In this document: positions 1 through 7,974 of the stretch, piece after piece
Position numbering within the stretch: the first letter of the stretch is position 1
Layout: each line of letters begins with the position of its first letter
Source of the DNA: Litchfieldella rifensis
GTDB lineage: Bacteria; Pseudomonadota; Gammaproteobacteria; Pseudomonadales; Halomonadaceae
Reading direction: 5' to 3'
Assembly: GCF_042646605.1 (NCBI RefSeq)
Contig: NZ_JBHRUG010000026.1
Location: forward strand, 122,764-186,763
Length of the DNA: 64,000 nt
The notes under the pieces: model-generated
What the model saw: only the letters and a program-made list of their open reading frames with translations
What the model was told of the DNA's origin: nothing
The model's database searches: none
Translations under genes and position numbers: made by a program

Positions 1-1276
1 CGATATCGAAGGTCAGCTGGGAGTCGGCGCGCCGGGCGACGAGGAAGTAGCGCGTGGCATCACGGCCGACTTCGTCGATCAGGTCGCGCAGGGTCACGTA
101 ACTGCCGGCGCGCTTGGAGAGCTTGACCTCTTCGCCGGAGCGGGTGACCAGCACCATCTGGTGCAGCACGTAGTCCGGCCAGCCCGGGGGGATGCCGGTT
201 TCGAGTGCCTGCAGGCCGGCGCGGACCCGGGTCACGGTCGAGTGGTGGTCGGCCCCCTGTTCGTTGATCACCTGCTGGAAGCCGCGCTGCCACTTGTCCA
301 GGTGGTAGGCGACATCGGGCAGGAAGTAGGTGTAGCCGCCGTCCGTCTTGCGCATCACCCGGTCCTTGTCGTCGCCGAAGTCGGTGGTGCGCAGCCACAG
401 AGCACCGTCCTGCTCATAGGTGTGGCCGCCTTCGATCAAGCGTTCGACGGTGGCCTCGACCTTGCCGTCGTCGTACAGCGAGGACTCGAGGAAGTAGACG
501 TCGAACTCGACGCCGAAGGCCTTGAGGTCGAGGTCCTGTTCGCGGCGCAGATAGGCCACGGCGAATTCGCGGATGGCGTCGAGGTCGTCGGGGTCGGCCT
601 TGGCGGTGACATGGCGGTCGTCGGCGTGCACGGTATCGCCGGCCAGGTAGCTGTTGGCCACGTCGACGATGTAGTCACCGCGATAGCCGTCTGCCGGCCA
701 ACTGGCGTCGTCGGGGCCCAGGCCCTTGGCGCGCGCTTGCACCGAGGCCGCCAGGTTGCTGATCTGGGCGCCGGCATCGTTGTAGTAGAACTCGCGGGTG
801 ACATCGAAGCCGGTGGCCTCGAGCAGGCGACAGATGCTGTCACCGATCGCTGCACCGCGGCCGTGACCGACGTGCAGCGGGCCGGTGGGGTTGGCGGAGA
901 CGAATTCCACCTGCACTTTCTCGCCCTTGCCGGCCAGGCTGCGGCCAAAGGTGTCACCGGCGTCGAGCACCGTGGGGATGATCTGCGCTGCGGCGTCGGT
1001 GGCGGCGAAGAAGTTGATGAAGCCGGGACCGGCGATCTCGGTCTTCTGCACGGCGTCGCTAGTCGGCAGCGCGGCGACCAGGGCCTCAGCCAGGTCACGG
1101 GGCCTCTTGCCCGCCGGCTTGGCCAGCATCAGCGCCAGGTTGGTGGCGTAGTCGCCGTGGGCCTTGTCCTTGGTGACATCGACCTTGATGGTCGGGGCGA
1201 TGTCCTGGGGCAGTTCGCCCTGCTGCTTGAGAGTGGCGAGGGCCTCGTCGAGCAGCGAGATGATGGTGTCTTTCAT
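1..1276 (-). CDS. argS: Arginyl-tRNA synthetase, C-terminus beyond the window edge
   Basis: Class I aminoacyl-tRNA synthetase that charges tRNA-Arg in the cytoplasm. The frame stays open from an ATG at 1276 to the window edge, giving 425 codons; the family usually has about 560-590 residues, so roughly the last quarter is missing. The ArgS-specific N-terminal domain comes first. The HIGH-type signature NPTGPLHVGHGRG lies near residues 129-141, and a KMSK-type loop EEVKLSKRAG near residue 385. The start fits a protein beginning MKDTIISLLDEAL, with a weak AGGA upstream. It lies downstream of priA on the same strand, separated by a 7-bp repeat array. The identification is firm; only the 3' end is unseen. 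Confidence 0.97.
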   Translation of the reverse strand, partial: MKDTIISLLDEALATLKQQGELPQDIAPTIKVDVTKDKAHGDYATNLALMLAKPAGKRPRDLAEALVAALPTSDAVQKTEIAGPGFINFFAATDAAAQIIPTVLDAGDTFGRSLAGKGEKVQVEFVSANPTGPLHVGHGRGAAIGDSICRLLEATGFDVTREFYYNDAGAQISNLAASVQARAKGLGPDDASWPADGYRGDYIVDVANSYLAGDTVHADDRHVTAKADPDDLDAIREFAVAYLRREQDLDLKAFGVEFDVYFLESSLYDDGKVEATVERLIEGGHTYEQDGALWLRTTDFGDDKDRVMRKTDGGYTYFLPDVAYHLDKWQRGFQQVINEQGADHHSTVTRVRAGLQALETGIPPGWPDYVLHQMVLVTRSGEEVKLSKRAGSYVTLRDLIDEVGRDATRYFLVARRADSQLTFDI

Positions 1277-1414
1277 GGAAACTCTGATGTCCTGTGGCTC
1301 GGGCGTGGCGCGCCTGGGTGACCGTGAGTGGCGCACCGCGCGACGACGGCCCACAAAGGGGCATGGTCGGCCATTATCGGCAATTGCGGCGCGGCTTTAA
1401 ACCCTGCAAGGTGA

Positions 1415-1567
1415 CTACGAGCTACGAGCTACGAGCTACGAGCTACGAGCTACGAGCTACGAGCTACGAGCTACGAGCTACGAGCTACGAGCTACGAGCT
1501 ACGAGCTACGAGCTACGAGCTACGGGTTGCTCGTGGCCCGAAGCCCGAAGCCCGAAGCCGAAGCCCG
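1415..1567. repeat. 7-bp tandem repeat array A (RGCY-N3 family)
   Basis: Fifteen perfect copies of CTACGAG run from 1415 to 1519, followed by one variant CTACGGG (1520-1526). After about 10 nt come three copies of CCCGAAG from 1537, then a 6-nt deletion copy and a final half unit ending near 1567. Every unit contains an RGCY palindrome (AGCT or AGCC) every 7 bp, so three units span 21 bp, about two DNA turns. The array begins 3 nt after the priA stop codon (minus strand) and occupies half of the priA-argS gap. The same unit type occurs at 23683, 57522 and 60033. No coding role is supported. Confidence 0.95.
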
Positions 1568-1570
1568 TGG

Positions 1571-3859
1571 CTAGGATAGCGTCTGCGGATCGATATCCAG
1601 CGACCAGCGTACGCGGCGCGCCTCGCGGCTTCGTTCCAGCCAGGCGGCGAGCCAGGCGGCGGCCTCGTGCAGCTTGCTGCGCTGGGCCCCGGAAAGCATG
1701 AGTTGCACATGGTAGCGGTTCTGGCGGCGTTCCATGGGTGCCGGTACCGGCCCCAGGCACTGTACGCCGTCGTGTTCCTGTCCCAGTCGGTCGCGCAGGG
1801 CCATGGCGGCATTGGCGGCGAGCGCCGTGGCATCGGCGTCGCGCGGGCTCTCGAAGCGTGCCAGGGCCAGGAAGCGATAGGGCGGCAGGCCGGCGACACG
1901 CCGCTCCTCGAGCAACTGGCTCGCCAGGGCGTCGTAGCCGTTGTCCGCCAGCAGCCGCAGGTGGGGGTCGTCGCTGTGCAGGGTCTGTACCAATACCCGC
2001 CCGGGGTGTTCGGCACGTCCGGCACGTCCGGCTACCTGGATCAGCAACTGGGCGCTGTGCTCCAGCGCGCGGAAGTCACTGGCATAGAGGCCGGCATCGG
2101 CGTTGATCACGACCACCAGGGTGACATGGGGCAGGTGATGGCCTTTGGCCAGCATCTGGGTGCCCACCAGCAGGCATGGCGCGCCGCGACGGACCTCGGT
2201 CAGGGCCTGCTCGAAGGCGTCCTTGCGTCGCGTGCTGTCGCGGTCGATGCGGTAGACCGGCGTCTCGGGAAAGAGGGTCGCCAGGGTCTCTTCGGCGCGC
2301 TCGGTGCCGGCCCCCAAGGGACGCAGGTCGGCACTGCCGCACTCGGGGCAGGCGTCGGGCAATGGCTGCTGACGTTCGCAGTGATGACAGGCCAGTTGCG
2401 GCGGTTGGCGATGCAGGGTCAGGCGAGCATCGCAGTGATCGCACTCGGCCAACCAGCCACAGGTATGGCACGCGAGTGTCGGCGCAAAGCCGCGGCGATT
2501 GATGAATACCAGCACCTGACGGCCGGCGGCGAGCGTGTGGCGAATGGCATCGATCGCCGGCGCGATCAATCCGCCCTGGCGGGGGCGGCCGCGCAAGTCG
2601 ACCAGTTCCAGTCGCGCCGGCGCATGGCGACTGGCGCGCCGCGTCAGGCGCAGGTGTCGGTAACGCCCGGCCTGCGCCTGGGCAAGGCTCTCCAGTGAAG
2701 GGGTTGCGCTGCCCAGCAGCACCGGGATGCCATGGTGGTGAGCACGGATCACAGCGAGGTCGCGAGCATGGTAGCGCAGGCCGTCCTGTTGCTTGTAGGA
2801 GCCGTCATGCTCTTCGTCGACGATGATCGCGCCGGGATTGGCCAATGGGGTGAAGATCGCCGAGCGGGTGCCGATCACGATCGGGGCGCGGCCATTGGCG
2901 GCGGCCAGCCAGGCATCGAGGCGTTCGCCATCGCTGATCCCGGAGTGCAGGGCCACCACCGGCACGCGGAAACGCTTGCGGAAGCGCGCCACGGTCTGGG
3001 GGGTGAGGCCGATCTCGGGGACCAGCACCAGCGCCTGGCGGCCACGGGCGATCACGGCTTCGATCAATTGCAGGTAGACCTCGGTCTTGCCGCTGCCGGT
3101 CACCCCGTGGAGCAGGCAGGGATGATAACGGTCGAGGCCTTCGTGCATGGCGGCGAGAGCCGTGCCCTGCTCGCGATTCAGAGGCAGCGCCGGCTCGGCC
3201 AGCCAGCCGGCGCTGCCGGGGGAGGGGGTGTCGATGACGGCTTCCCGCCGGCATTCGATCAGCCCTTTGCCGGCGAGGGCGTCGAGCTGGGCACGGCCGA
3301 AACCCTGGGCGGCGATGGCGCTGCTCACCAAACCTCTCGGGTGCTGGCGTAGCAGTTCCAGCAGCTCGGCCTGACGCCGGGCACGTCCGAGCCGCTCGGA
3401 GGAGCTGTCCCGACCGCTGGCGGTGAGGCGCCAGCGCTCCCGGGTACGGGCTTCCAGCGTACGCCCCTGGCGCAGCAATACCGGCAACGACTGATGCAGG
3501 GTGTCGCCCAGGGCGTGCTGGTAGTAGCGCGCGGTAAAGCGGCACAGCCATAACCAGTCGTCGGGTAGCGGTGTGGCATCGAGCCAGGCGCTGATGGGCT
3601 TGAGGTCGGCGAACGGCACCTCGCTGTGCGCCCGACACTCGACGACGATACCAACCACCTCGCGGCGGCCGAACGGCACGCGTACCCGCAGCCCCGGTTG
3701 CCAGCCCCCCGGAGGAACGCTCGGGCCGGTGCGATAGTCGAATAGTCGCCGCAACGGTGTGGGCACGGCGACGCCGAGTACCGCGGGAAAAGAGGGAGTC
3801 GAGGGTGTGGCTGGCAATTGGCCTCCGGCGCTGGCTCTGCTAGAATACCCGGCCGTCAT
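1571..3859 (-). CDS. priA: Primosomal protein N' (replication restart helicase PriA)
   Basis: PriA is a 3'-to-5' superfamily 2 DNA helicase that recognises stalled forks and reloads the replisome. The 762-residue product (E. coli 732) shows the N-terminal fork-binding domain to about residue 110, Walker A GVTGSGKTE at 252-260, the DEEH box at 348-351, and LLGSATPS soon after. Zinc-binding cysteine pairs follow at about 464/467, 473/476, 491/494 and 504/507. The C-terminal helicase lobe carries VAGRAGRA. The start at 3859 is preferred because the conserved domain begins soon after it and CAGAGG lies upstream; the frame is open for 70 more codons, but those residues do not look like PriA. The 5' end overlaps the divergent rpmE promoter. 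Confidence 0.96.
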   Translation of the reverse strand: MTAGYSSRASAGGQLPATPSTPSFPAVLGVAVPTPLRRLFDYRTGPSVPPGGWQPGLRVRVPFGRREVVGIVVECRAHSEVPFADLKPISAWLDATPLPDDWLWLCRFTARYYQHALGDTLHQSLPVLLRQGRTLEARTRERWRLTASGRDSSSERLGRARRQAELLELLRQHPRGLVSSAIAAQGFGRAQLDALAGKGLIECRREAVIDTPSPGSAGWLAEPALPLNREQGTALAAMHEGLDRYHPCLLHGVTGSGKTEVYLQLIEAVIARGRQALVLVPEIGLTPQTVARFRKRFRVPVVALHSGISDGERLDAWLAAANGRAPIVIGTRSAIFTPLANPGAIIVDEEHDGSYKQQDGLRYHARDLAVIRAHHHGIPVLLGSATPSLESLAQAQAGRYRHLRLTRRASRHAPARLELVDLRGRPRQGGLIAPAIDAIRHTLAAGRQVLVFINRRGFAPTLACHTCGWLAECDHCDARLTLHRQPPQLACHHCERQQPLPDACPECGSADLRPLGAGTERAEETLATLFPETPVYRIDRDSTRRKDAFEQALTEVRRGAPCLLVGTQMLAKGHHLPHVTLVVVINADAGLYASDFRALEHSAQLLIQVAGRAGRAEHPGRVLVQTLHSDDPHLRLLADNGYDALASQLLEERRVAGLPPYRFLALARFESPRDADATALAANAAMALRDRLGQEHDGVQCLGPVPAPMERRQNRYHVQLMLSGAQRSKLHEAAAWLAAWLERSREARRVRWSLDIDPQTLS
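3818..3846 (+). promoter_or_regulatory. Putative sigma-70 promoter of rpmE
   Basis: TTGGCC (3818-3823) and TAGAAT (3841-3846) are separated by exactly 17 bp. They lie inside the first codons of the divergent priA gene and give an rpmE leader of about 137 nt. Seen by eye only. Confidence 0.5.
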
Positions 3860-3989
3860 GCATGCCTCTGGCAGGCCACATGGCGATAACCGGTCCGTGT
3901 CCGTACTATCGAGTCGTACCACAGACAACCCGTATGCGGTGCCTGGCAAGAAGATCAGGTGGCGGCATACTGCTTCATGAGGCTTAGAG

Positions 3990-4205
3990 ATGAAACAAGG
4001 TATCCATCCCGAATACAAGACGGTCACTGCCACCTGTTCGTGTGGCGCGACCTTCCAGATCGGCTCCACCGCCGGTCACGACCTCGCTCTGGACGTTTGT
4101 TCCCAGTGTCATCCCTTCTATACCGGCAAGCAGAAGCAGGCGACCACCGGTGGCCGCGTCGAGCGCTTCAACAAGCGTTTCGGTGCCGCCGTCAAGCGCG
4201 GCTGA
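3990..4205 (+). CDS. rpmE: 50S ribosomal protein L31 (zinc-binding form)
   Basis: L31 is a small protein of the large ribosomal subunit that helps bridge the two subunits. The 71-residue product has the usual length and begins MKQGIHPEYKTVTATCSCG. Cysteines at 16, 18, 37 and 40 (CSC and CSQC) identify the zinc-containing C+ form rather than the zinc-free YkgM form made under zinc starvation. A GAGG lies about 7 nt before the ATG. It is divergent from priA, as in many gammaproteobacteria, and is followed by a strong terminator. Confidence 0.97.
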   Translation: MKQGIHPEYKTVTATCSCGATFQIGSTAGHDLALDVCSQCHPFYTGKQKQATTGGRVERFNKRFGAAVKRG

Positions 4206-4248
4206 GCACGGGCGCTGTCCGACGGTAGCGCGCTGGCGCTGGCATACC

Positions 4249-4285
4249 AAAAGCCCGCCCCTGGGAATTCCAGGGGCGGGCTTTT
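4249..4285 (+). terminator. Rho-independent terminator of rpmE
   Basis: A 14-16 bp stem (AAGCCCGCCCCTGG paired with its complement) with a GAATT loop is flanked by A4 and T4, so it can work in both directions, also for the convergent mdh gene. Confidence 0.9.
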
Positions 4286-4303
4286 GTATCTGGGTTCAGC
4301 CAG

Positions 4304-4394
4304 NNNNNNNNNNNNNNNNNNNNNNNNNNNNNNNNNNNNNNNNNNNNNNNNNNNNNNNNNNNNNNNNNNNNNNNNNNNNNNNNNNNNNNNNNNN
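4304..4394. other. Assembly gap (91 N)
   Basis: A run of 91 undetermined bases lies between the rpmE terminator and the mdh stop codon. True length is unknown; nothing can be said about its content. Confidence 1.
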
Positions 4395-4395
4395 T

Positions 4396-5376
4396 TCAGG
4401 GCAGCAGATGCGACACGACGTCTCGCTCGTCGAGCAGTTCCTGCTCCGTGGCCGTCATGCGTTCACGGGAGAATTCGTCGATTTCGAGCCCCTGGACGAT
4501 CTCATAACGACCGTTGCTGCAACGGCAAGGGAAGGAATAGAACACCCCCTCCGCAATGCCGTAGCTGCCGTCGGAGAGGACGGACATGCTTACCCAGTCA
4601 TCGGCTGGAGTACCGAGCACCCAGTCGCGCATGTGGTCGATCACTGAGCACGCCGCGGAGCCGGCACTAGACTGCCCGCGGGCCTTGATGATGGTCGCGC
4701 CGCGCTGCTGTACGGCGGGGATGAACTCATTGGCGAGCCACGCCCGGTCGACGAGGTCATGTGCCGCCTTGCCATCGATCAGCGCATGGCTCACATCGGG
4801 ATACAGGGTGGAAGAGTGGTTGCCCCACACGGTGAGCCCGTGGATCTGGGTGGTATCGCAGCCGGTACGATTGGCGAGCTGGGCGAGGGCGCGATTGTGA
4901 TCCAGGCGTGTCATCGCCGTGAAGCAGTGTGGCTCCAGATCCGGGGCATTGCGTTGTGCGATCAGGGCGTTGGTATTCGCCGGGTTACCTACGGCGATGA
5001 CGCGTACGTTCCGGCTCGCCACCGCGTTGAGGGCCTTGCCCTGTGCTTGGAAGATCGCTGCGTTTGCATCCAGCAGATCCTTGCGCTCCATACCGGGTCC
5101 ACGCGGCTTGGCCCCCACGAGGAGTGCATAATCGGCGTCCTGGAAAGCCTGCTCGGCCTTGTCGCTTCGGGTGATGCCCTTGAGCAACGGGAAGGCGCAG
5201 TCCTCGAGTTCCATTGCCACCCCCTTGAGCGCATCGAGGGACGGCGTGATATCGAGCAATTGCAGGATGACGGGCTGGTCCTTGCCCAGCATCTCGCCGG
5301 AAGCGATGAGGAATAACAGGCTGTAACCGACCTGTCCAGCGCTACCTGTTACCGCGACGCGTACGGGTGCTTTCAT
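4396..5376 (-). CDS. mdh: Malate dehydrogenase (NAD-dependent, TCA cycle)
   Basis: Oxidises malate to oxaloacetate with NAD+ in the TCA cycle. The 326-residue protein has the length and sequence style of the type 2 MDH family (cytosolic/Thermus/Burkholderia type) rather than the 312-residue E. coli type. The N-terminal dinucleotide-binding region is VAVTGSAGQVGYSLL, the substrate loop includes AKPRGPGMERKDLL (about 89-102), and the catalytic His is H187 in WGNHSS. The AGGAG ribosome site is 7-8 nt before the ATG. The TGA stop (4396-4398) directly follows the assembly gap, so the gene is complete. It is divergent from maeB, so two enzymes that use malate share one intergenic region. Confidence 0.97.
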   Translation of the reverse strand: MKAPVRVAVTGSAGQVGYSLLFLIASGEMLGKDQPVILQLLDITPSLDALKGVAMELEDCAFPLLKGITRSDKAEQAFQDADYALLVGAKPRGPGMERKDLLDANAAIFQAQGKALNAVASRNVRVIAVGNPANTNALIAQRNAPDLEPHCFTAMTRLDHNRALAQLANRTGCDTTQIHGLTVWGNHSSTLYPDVSHALIDGKAAHDLVDRAWLANEFIPAVQQRGATIIKARGQSSAGSAACSVIDHMRDWVLGTPADDWVSMSVLSDGSYGIAEGVFYSFPCRCSNGRYEIVQGLEIDEFSRERMTATEQELLDERDVVSHLLP

Positions 5377-5698
5377 GTGCAGACTCCTGATTACCTAAAG
5401 AAAAAGGATAGTGGGTGCTGAAGTGCGCGGCGCACGGCAGAATTTTGCGCCATGACGGTGCCTCCCCAGATATCCCTACAATGACAGCGTAGTACAGGCA
5501 GGCGACGAAGCTGTGCGATCAAGATAAGCTATGCATTATGCCGTGACAAGCCGACATAAGTTGCAGCAAATATCTGGAAATGGCTTCAAACAAGTGCTTA
5601 AAAGTCTGAAATGGCGGGAACTTGGCTCAAGTTGTGACTCAGGGGGTTTTTCTATATTCTGGCGCGACATCTCCATGACATGACCGGAAACGAGACGC
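5377..5698. other. Divergent mdh/maeB regulatory region
   Basis: This 322-bp stretch holds no open frame that I can support. It is visibly more AT-rich than the flanking genes. It contains the candidate mdh promoter (5521-5549) and, near maeB, TTGTGA at 5632 and TATATT at 5653 with only 15 bp between them, so the maeB promoter is uncertain. Confidence 0.6.
5521..5549 (-). promoter_or_regulatory. Putative mdh promoter
   Basis: On the minus strand TTGTCA (5549-5544) and TATCTT (5526-5521) are spaced 17 bp apart, predicting a leader of about 138 nt before mdh. Confidence 0.4.
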
Positions 5699-6967
5699 AT
5701 GACAGACGCGAAGAAACAGGCGGCACTGGATTACCACTCACAGCCGATTCCCGGCAAGCTTTCCGTCGAGCTGACCAAGCCGACGGTGTCGGCCAAGCAT
5801 CTTGCCTTGGCTTACAGCCCGGGAGTGGCCGAGCCCTGCCGTGAAATCGCCAGGGATCCGGAGAATGCCTACCTGTACACCGGCAAGGGCAACCTGGTGG
5901 CGGTGATTTCCGACGGTTCGGCGATTCTGGGATTGGGAGATCTGGGGCCGTTGGCGAGCAAACCGGTCATGGAAGGCAAGGGGGTGCTGTTCAAGAAATT
6001 TGCCGGAATCAATTCGGTGGACATCGAGGTCAATGCCGAGAGTCCGCAGGCTTTCATCGACACCGTGGCACGAATTGCCGATACTTGGGGTGGCATCAAC
6101 CTCGAGGACATCAAGGCTCCAGAGTGTTTCGAGATCGAACGGGCGCTCGTCGAGCAGTGCAGCATTCCCGTTTTCCATGACGATCAGCATGGCACGGCGA
6201 TCGTGACCGTCGCCGGCATGCTCAACGCGCTGGATATCGCCGGCAAGAAGGTCGAAGACGCCCGCGTCGTGTGTCTGGGCGCTGGCGCCGCAGCGGTTGC
6301 CTGCATGAAGCTGCTGGTTTCCTGCGGGGCCAGGGCCGAGCATATCTATATGCTCGACCGCAAGGGAGTGATCCACAGCGGTCGCGAGGATCTCAACCAG
6401 TACAAGGCGATGTTTGCCACCGAGACCGAGCGTCGGACCCTGGATGACGCCATCGAGGGGGCCGATGTGTTCGTCGGTCTCTCCGGGCCCAACCTGCTCT
6501 CGCCGGAGCAACTCAAGAAGATGGCGGCCAACCCGGTGGTGTTCGCCTGTTCCAATCCGGATCCGGAAATCCACCCCGATGTGGCCAATGCCGTCCGCGA
6601 TGACGTGATCATGGCTACCGGTCGTTCCGACTTTCCCAACCAGGTCAACAATGTACTGGGATTTCCGTTCATCTTCCGCGGGGCGCTGGACGTTCGCGCC
6701 ACGCGCATCAACGAGGAGATGAAGGTGGCAGCGGTGCATGCCCTGAAGGACCTGGCACGCGAGCCGGTGCCCCAGGAAGTGCTGGATGCCTATGAGCTCG
6801 ATAAGCTGGAATTCGGCTGCGGCTACATCATCCCTACGCCGCTGGATACTCGTCTGCTCGACCGTGTGTCCTCGGCGGTGGCCCAGGCCGCGGTGGATTC
6901 CGGGGTGGCGCGCAAGCCATACCCGTCGCACTATCCGCTGACCAGCGTCGAAGAGGTCTATGGCTGA
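5699..6967 (+). CDS. maeB: Malic enzyme, short form (malate to pyruvate plus CO2)
   Basis: Oxidative decarboxylation of malate to pyruvate, probably with NADP+, supplying pyruvate and NADPH. The 422-residue product contains only the malic-enzyme N-terminal and NAD(P)-binding domains: YSPGVAEPCREIA near residue 40, the metal-binding stretch INLEDIKAPECFEIE near 130-145, FHDDQHGTA near 160 and GAGAAAVACM near 195. E. coli MaeB is about 759 residues because it adds a phosphotransacetylase-like domain, absent here. The cofactor is not settled by the sequence alone. A hairpin and a terminator follow. It is divergent from mdh. Confidence 0.9.
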   Translation: MTDAKKQAALDYHSQPIPGKLSVELTKPTVSAKHLALAYSPGVAEPCREIARDPENAYLYTGKGNLVAVISDGSAILGLGDLGPLASKPVMEGKGVLFKKFAGINSVDIEVNAESPQAFIDTVARIADTWGGINLEDIKAPECFEIERALVEQCSIPVFHDDQHGTAIVTVAGMLNALDIAGKKVEDARVVCLGAGAAAVACMKLLVSCGARAEHIYMLDRKGVIHSGREDLNQYKAMFATETERRTLDDAIEGADVFVGLSGPNLLSPEQLKKMAANPVVFACSNPDPEIHPDVANAVRDDVIMATGRSDFPNQVNNVLGFPFIFRGALDVRATRINEEMKVAAVHALKDLAREPVPQEVLDAYELDKLEFGCGYIIPTPLDTRLLDRVSSAVAQAAVDSGVARKPYPSHYPLTSVEEVYG

Positions 6968-6990
6968 GCTATCGCCTCGCTAGCCACGAC

Positions 6991-7013
6991 CGCTTCACGG
7001 ATCACGTGAAGCG
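6991..7013. repeat. Perfect hairpin after maeB
   Basis: CGCTTCACG and CGTGAAGCG pair perfectly (9 bp) around GATCA, 24 nt after the maeB stop. No T-tract follows; it may be a 3'-end processing or stabilising stem just before the terminator at 7019. Confidence 0.6.
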
Positions 7014-7018
7014 CAAGA

Positions 7019-7039
7019 CGCCGGCCCAAAAGGCCGGCG
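7019..7039 (+). terminator. Terminator hairpin of maeB, cut by assembly gap
   Basis: CGCCGGCC-CAAAA-GGCCGGCG forms an 8-bp GC stem. The bases that should hold the T-tract are in the assembly gap. Confidence 0.65.
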
Positions 7040-7176
7040 NNNNNNNNNNNNNNNNNNNNNNNNNNNNNNNNNNNNNNNNNNNNNNNNNNNNNNNNNNNNN
7101 NNNNNNNNNNNNNNNNNNNNNNNNNNNNNNNNNNNNNNNNNNNNNNNNNNNNNNNNNNNNNNNNNNNNNNNNNNNN
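7040..7176. other. Assembly gap (137 N)
   Basis: A run of 137 undetermined bases. It contains the 3' end of the DUF481 gene and the intergenic region to maeB. Confidence 1.
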
Positions 7177-7869
7177 TTCCGGTGGTTGCGAGTTGTGCTT
7201 GATCTCATGGGAAAGGCGCAGCGCCAGGCGCGAATTGAGCTTGGCGGTAAGCGACGATAATGAGCGGGAGGTGACGTTGTTGGCGGTGGCCTCCACGGAC
7301 ATCTCCTGATCGAGCGTGGCAAAGGAGGAGACCTCCCACTCGTAGTCCAGCGCACCGTAGGCGACGCCCAGGGTCTCGTTGTCATCATCACGAATGGCGT
7401 CGTAGCGGTAGCCGGGGCCGCCTTCAAGCGACAGCTGGTGGGTATCGGTGTCGAGCAGCTGACGCCCGTAGCCACCAATGGTGGTGAACTGATACTCATA
7501 GCCGCCAAAGCGGTCCTTCTCCCAGCGGGAGAAGCCGAACAGATAATGAGGCCCCTCGAGGTTGTAACGCTCACGGCCGGCTAGCAAATACCGTTCGGCA
7601 TCGGTCTCGCCGTTGCGCGTCGCGTTGATGGCCTCGCTGCGCAGGGTCTGGGTCCAGGGACCGGTTAGCCAGGTCAGGCGACCCTTGGCGATCAGGGTCT
7701 GACTGTCTTTATTGCCGGACAGTCGGGTGAAGCCGAGTTCGGCTTCGCCACTGAAGGTCGGTGCATCTTCCTCGGGGGCCGGTGGTGCATAGAAAGGGCT
7801 GGCCAGTGCCGAGGGACCCGAGGCGATCAGGCTTGTCGCAATCATCAGGCCGGTCAGATGGCGCGGCAT
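7177..7869 (-). CDS. DUF481 (YdiY-like) outer-membrane beta-barrel protein, 3' end in gap
   Basis: A DUF481 family protein; members were named salt-induced outer membrane proteins and have no settled molecular role. The 231 visible codons start with a signal peptide (MPRHLTGLMIATSLIASGPS, cleavage likely after ALA near residue 24). Alternating strands typical of a small beta barrel follow, including GEAELGFTRLSGN and GGPGYRYDAIRDDD. The usual length is about 250 residues, so only some 20 residues and the stop should lie in the gap. The start at 7869 is preferred over one 17 codons upstream because it begins the signal peptide and has GGAG 8 nt before it. Confidence 0.85.
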
Positions 7870-7974
7870 GTGAAGACTCCATGGGTGGTTGCCATGGGCA
7901 GGTGGAACACAGTGTGACATGACAGGGTGCGGTGACTGTTACTCCGGGCGGCGTCCCTGCCGCCCGGGGCTGGT

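Noticed and set aside
1415..1567. CRISPR array
   Set aside because: The unit is 7 bp without unique spacers and no cas genes are nearby; it is a simple tandem repeat.
3860..4069. A 70-codon N-terminal extension of PriA
   Set aside because: It would run opposite the rpmE start and its promoter, and does not resemble PriA; the family domain begins after 3859.
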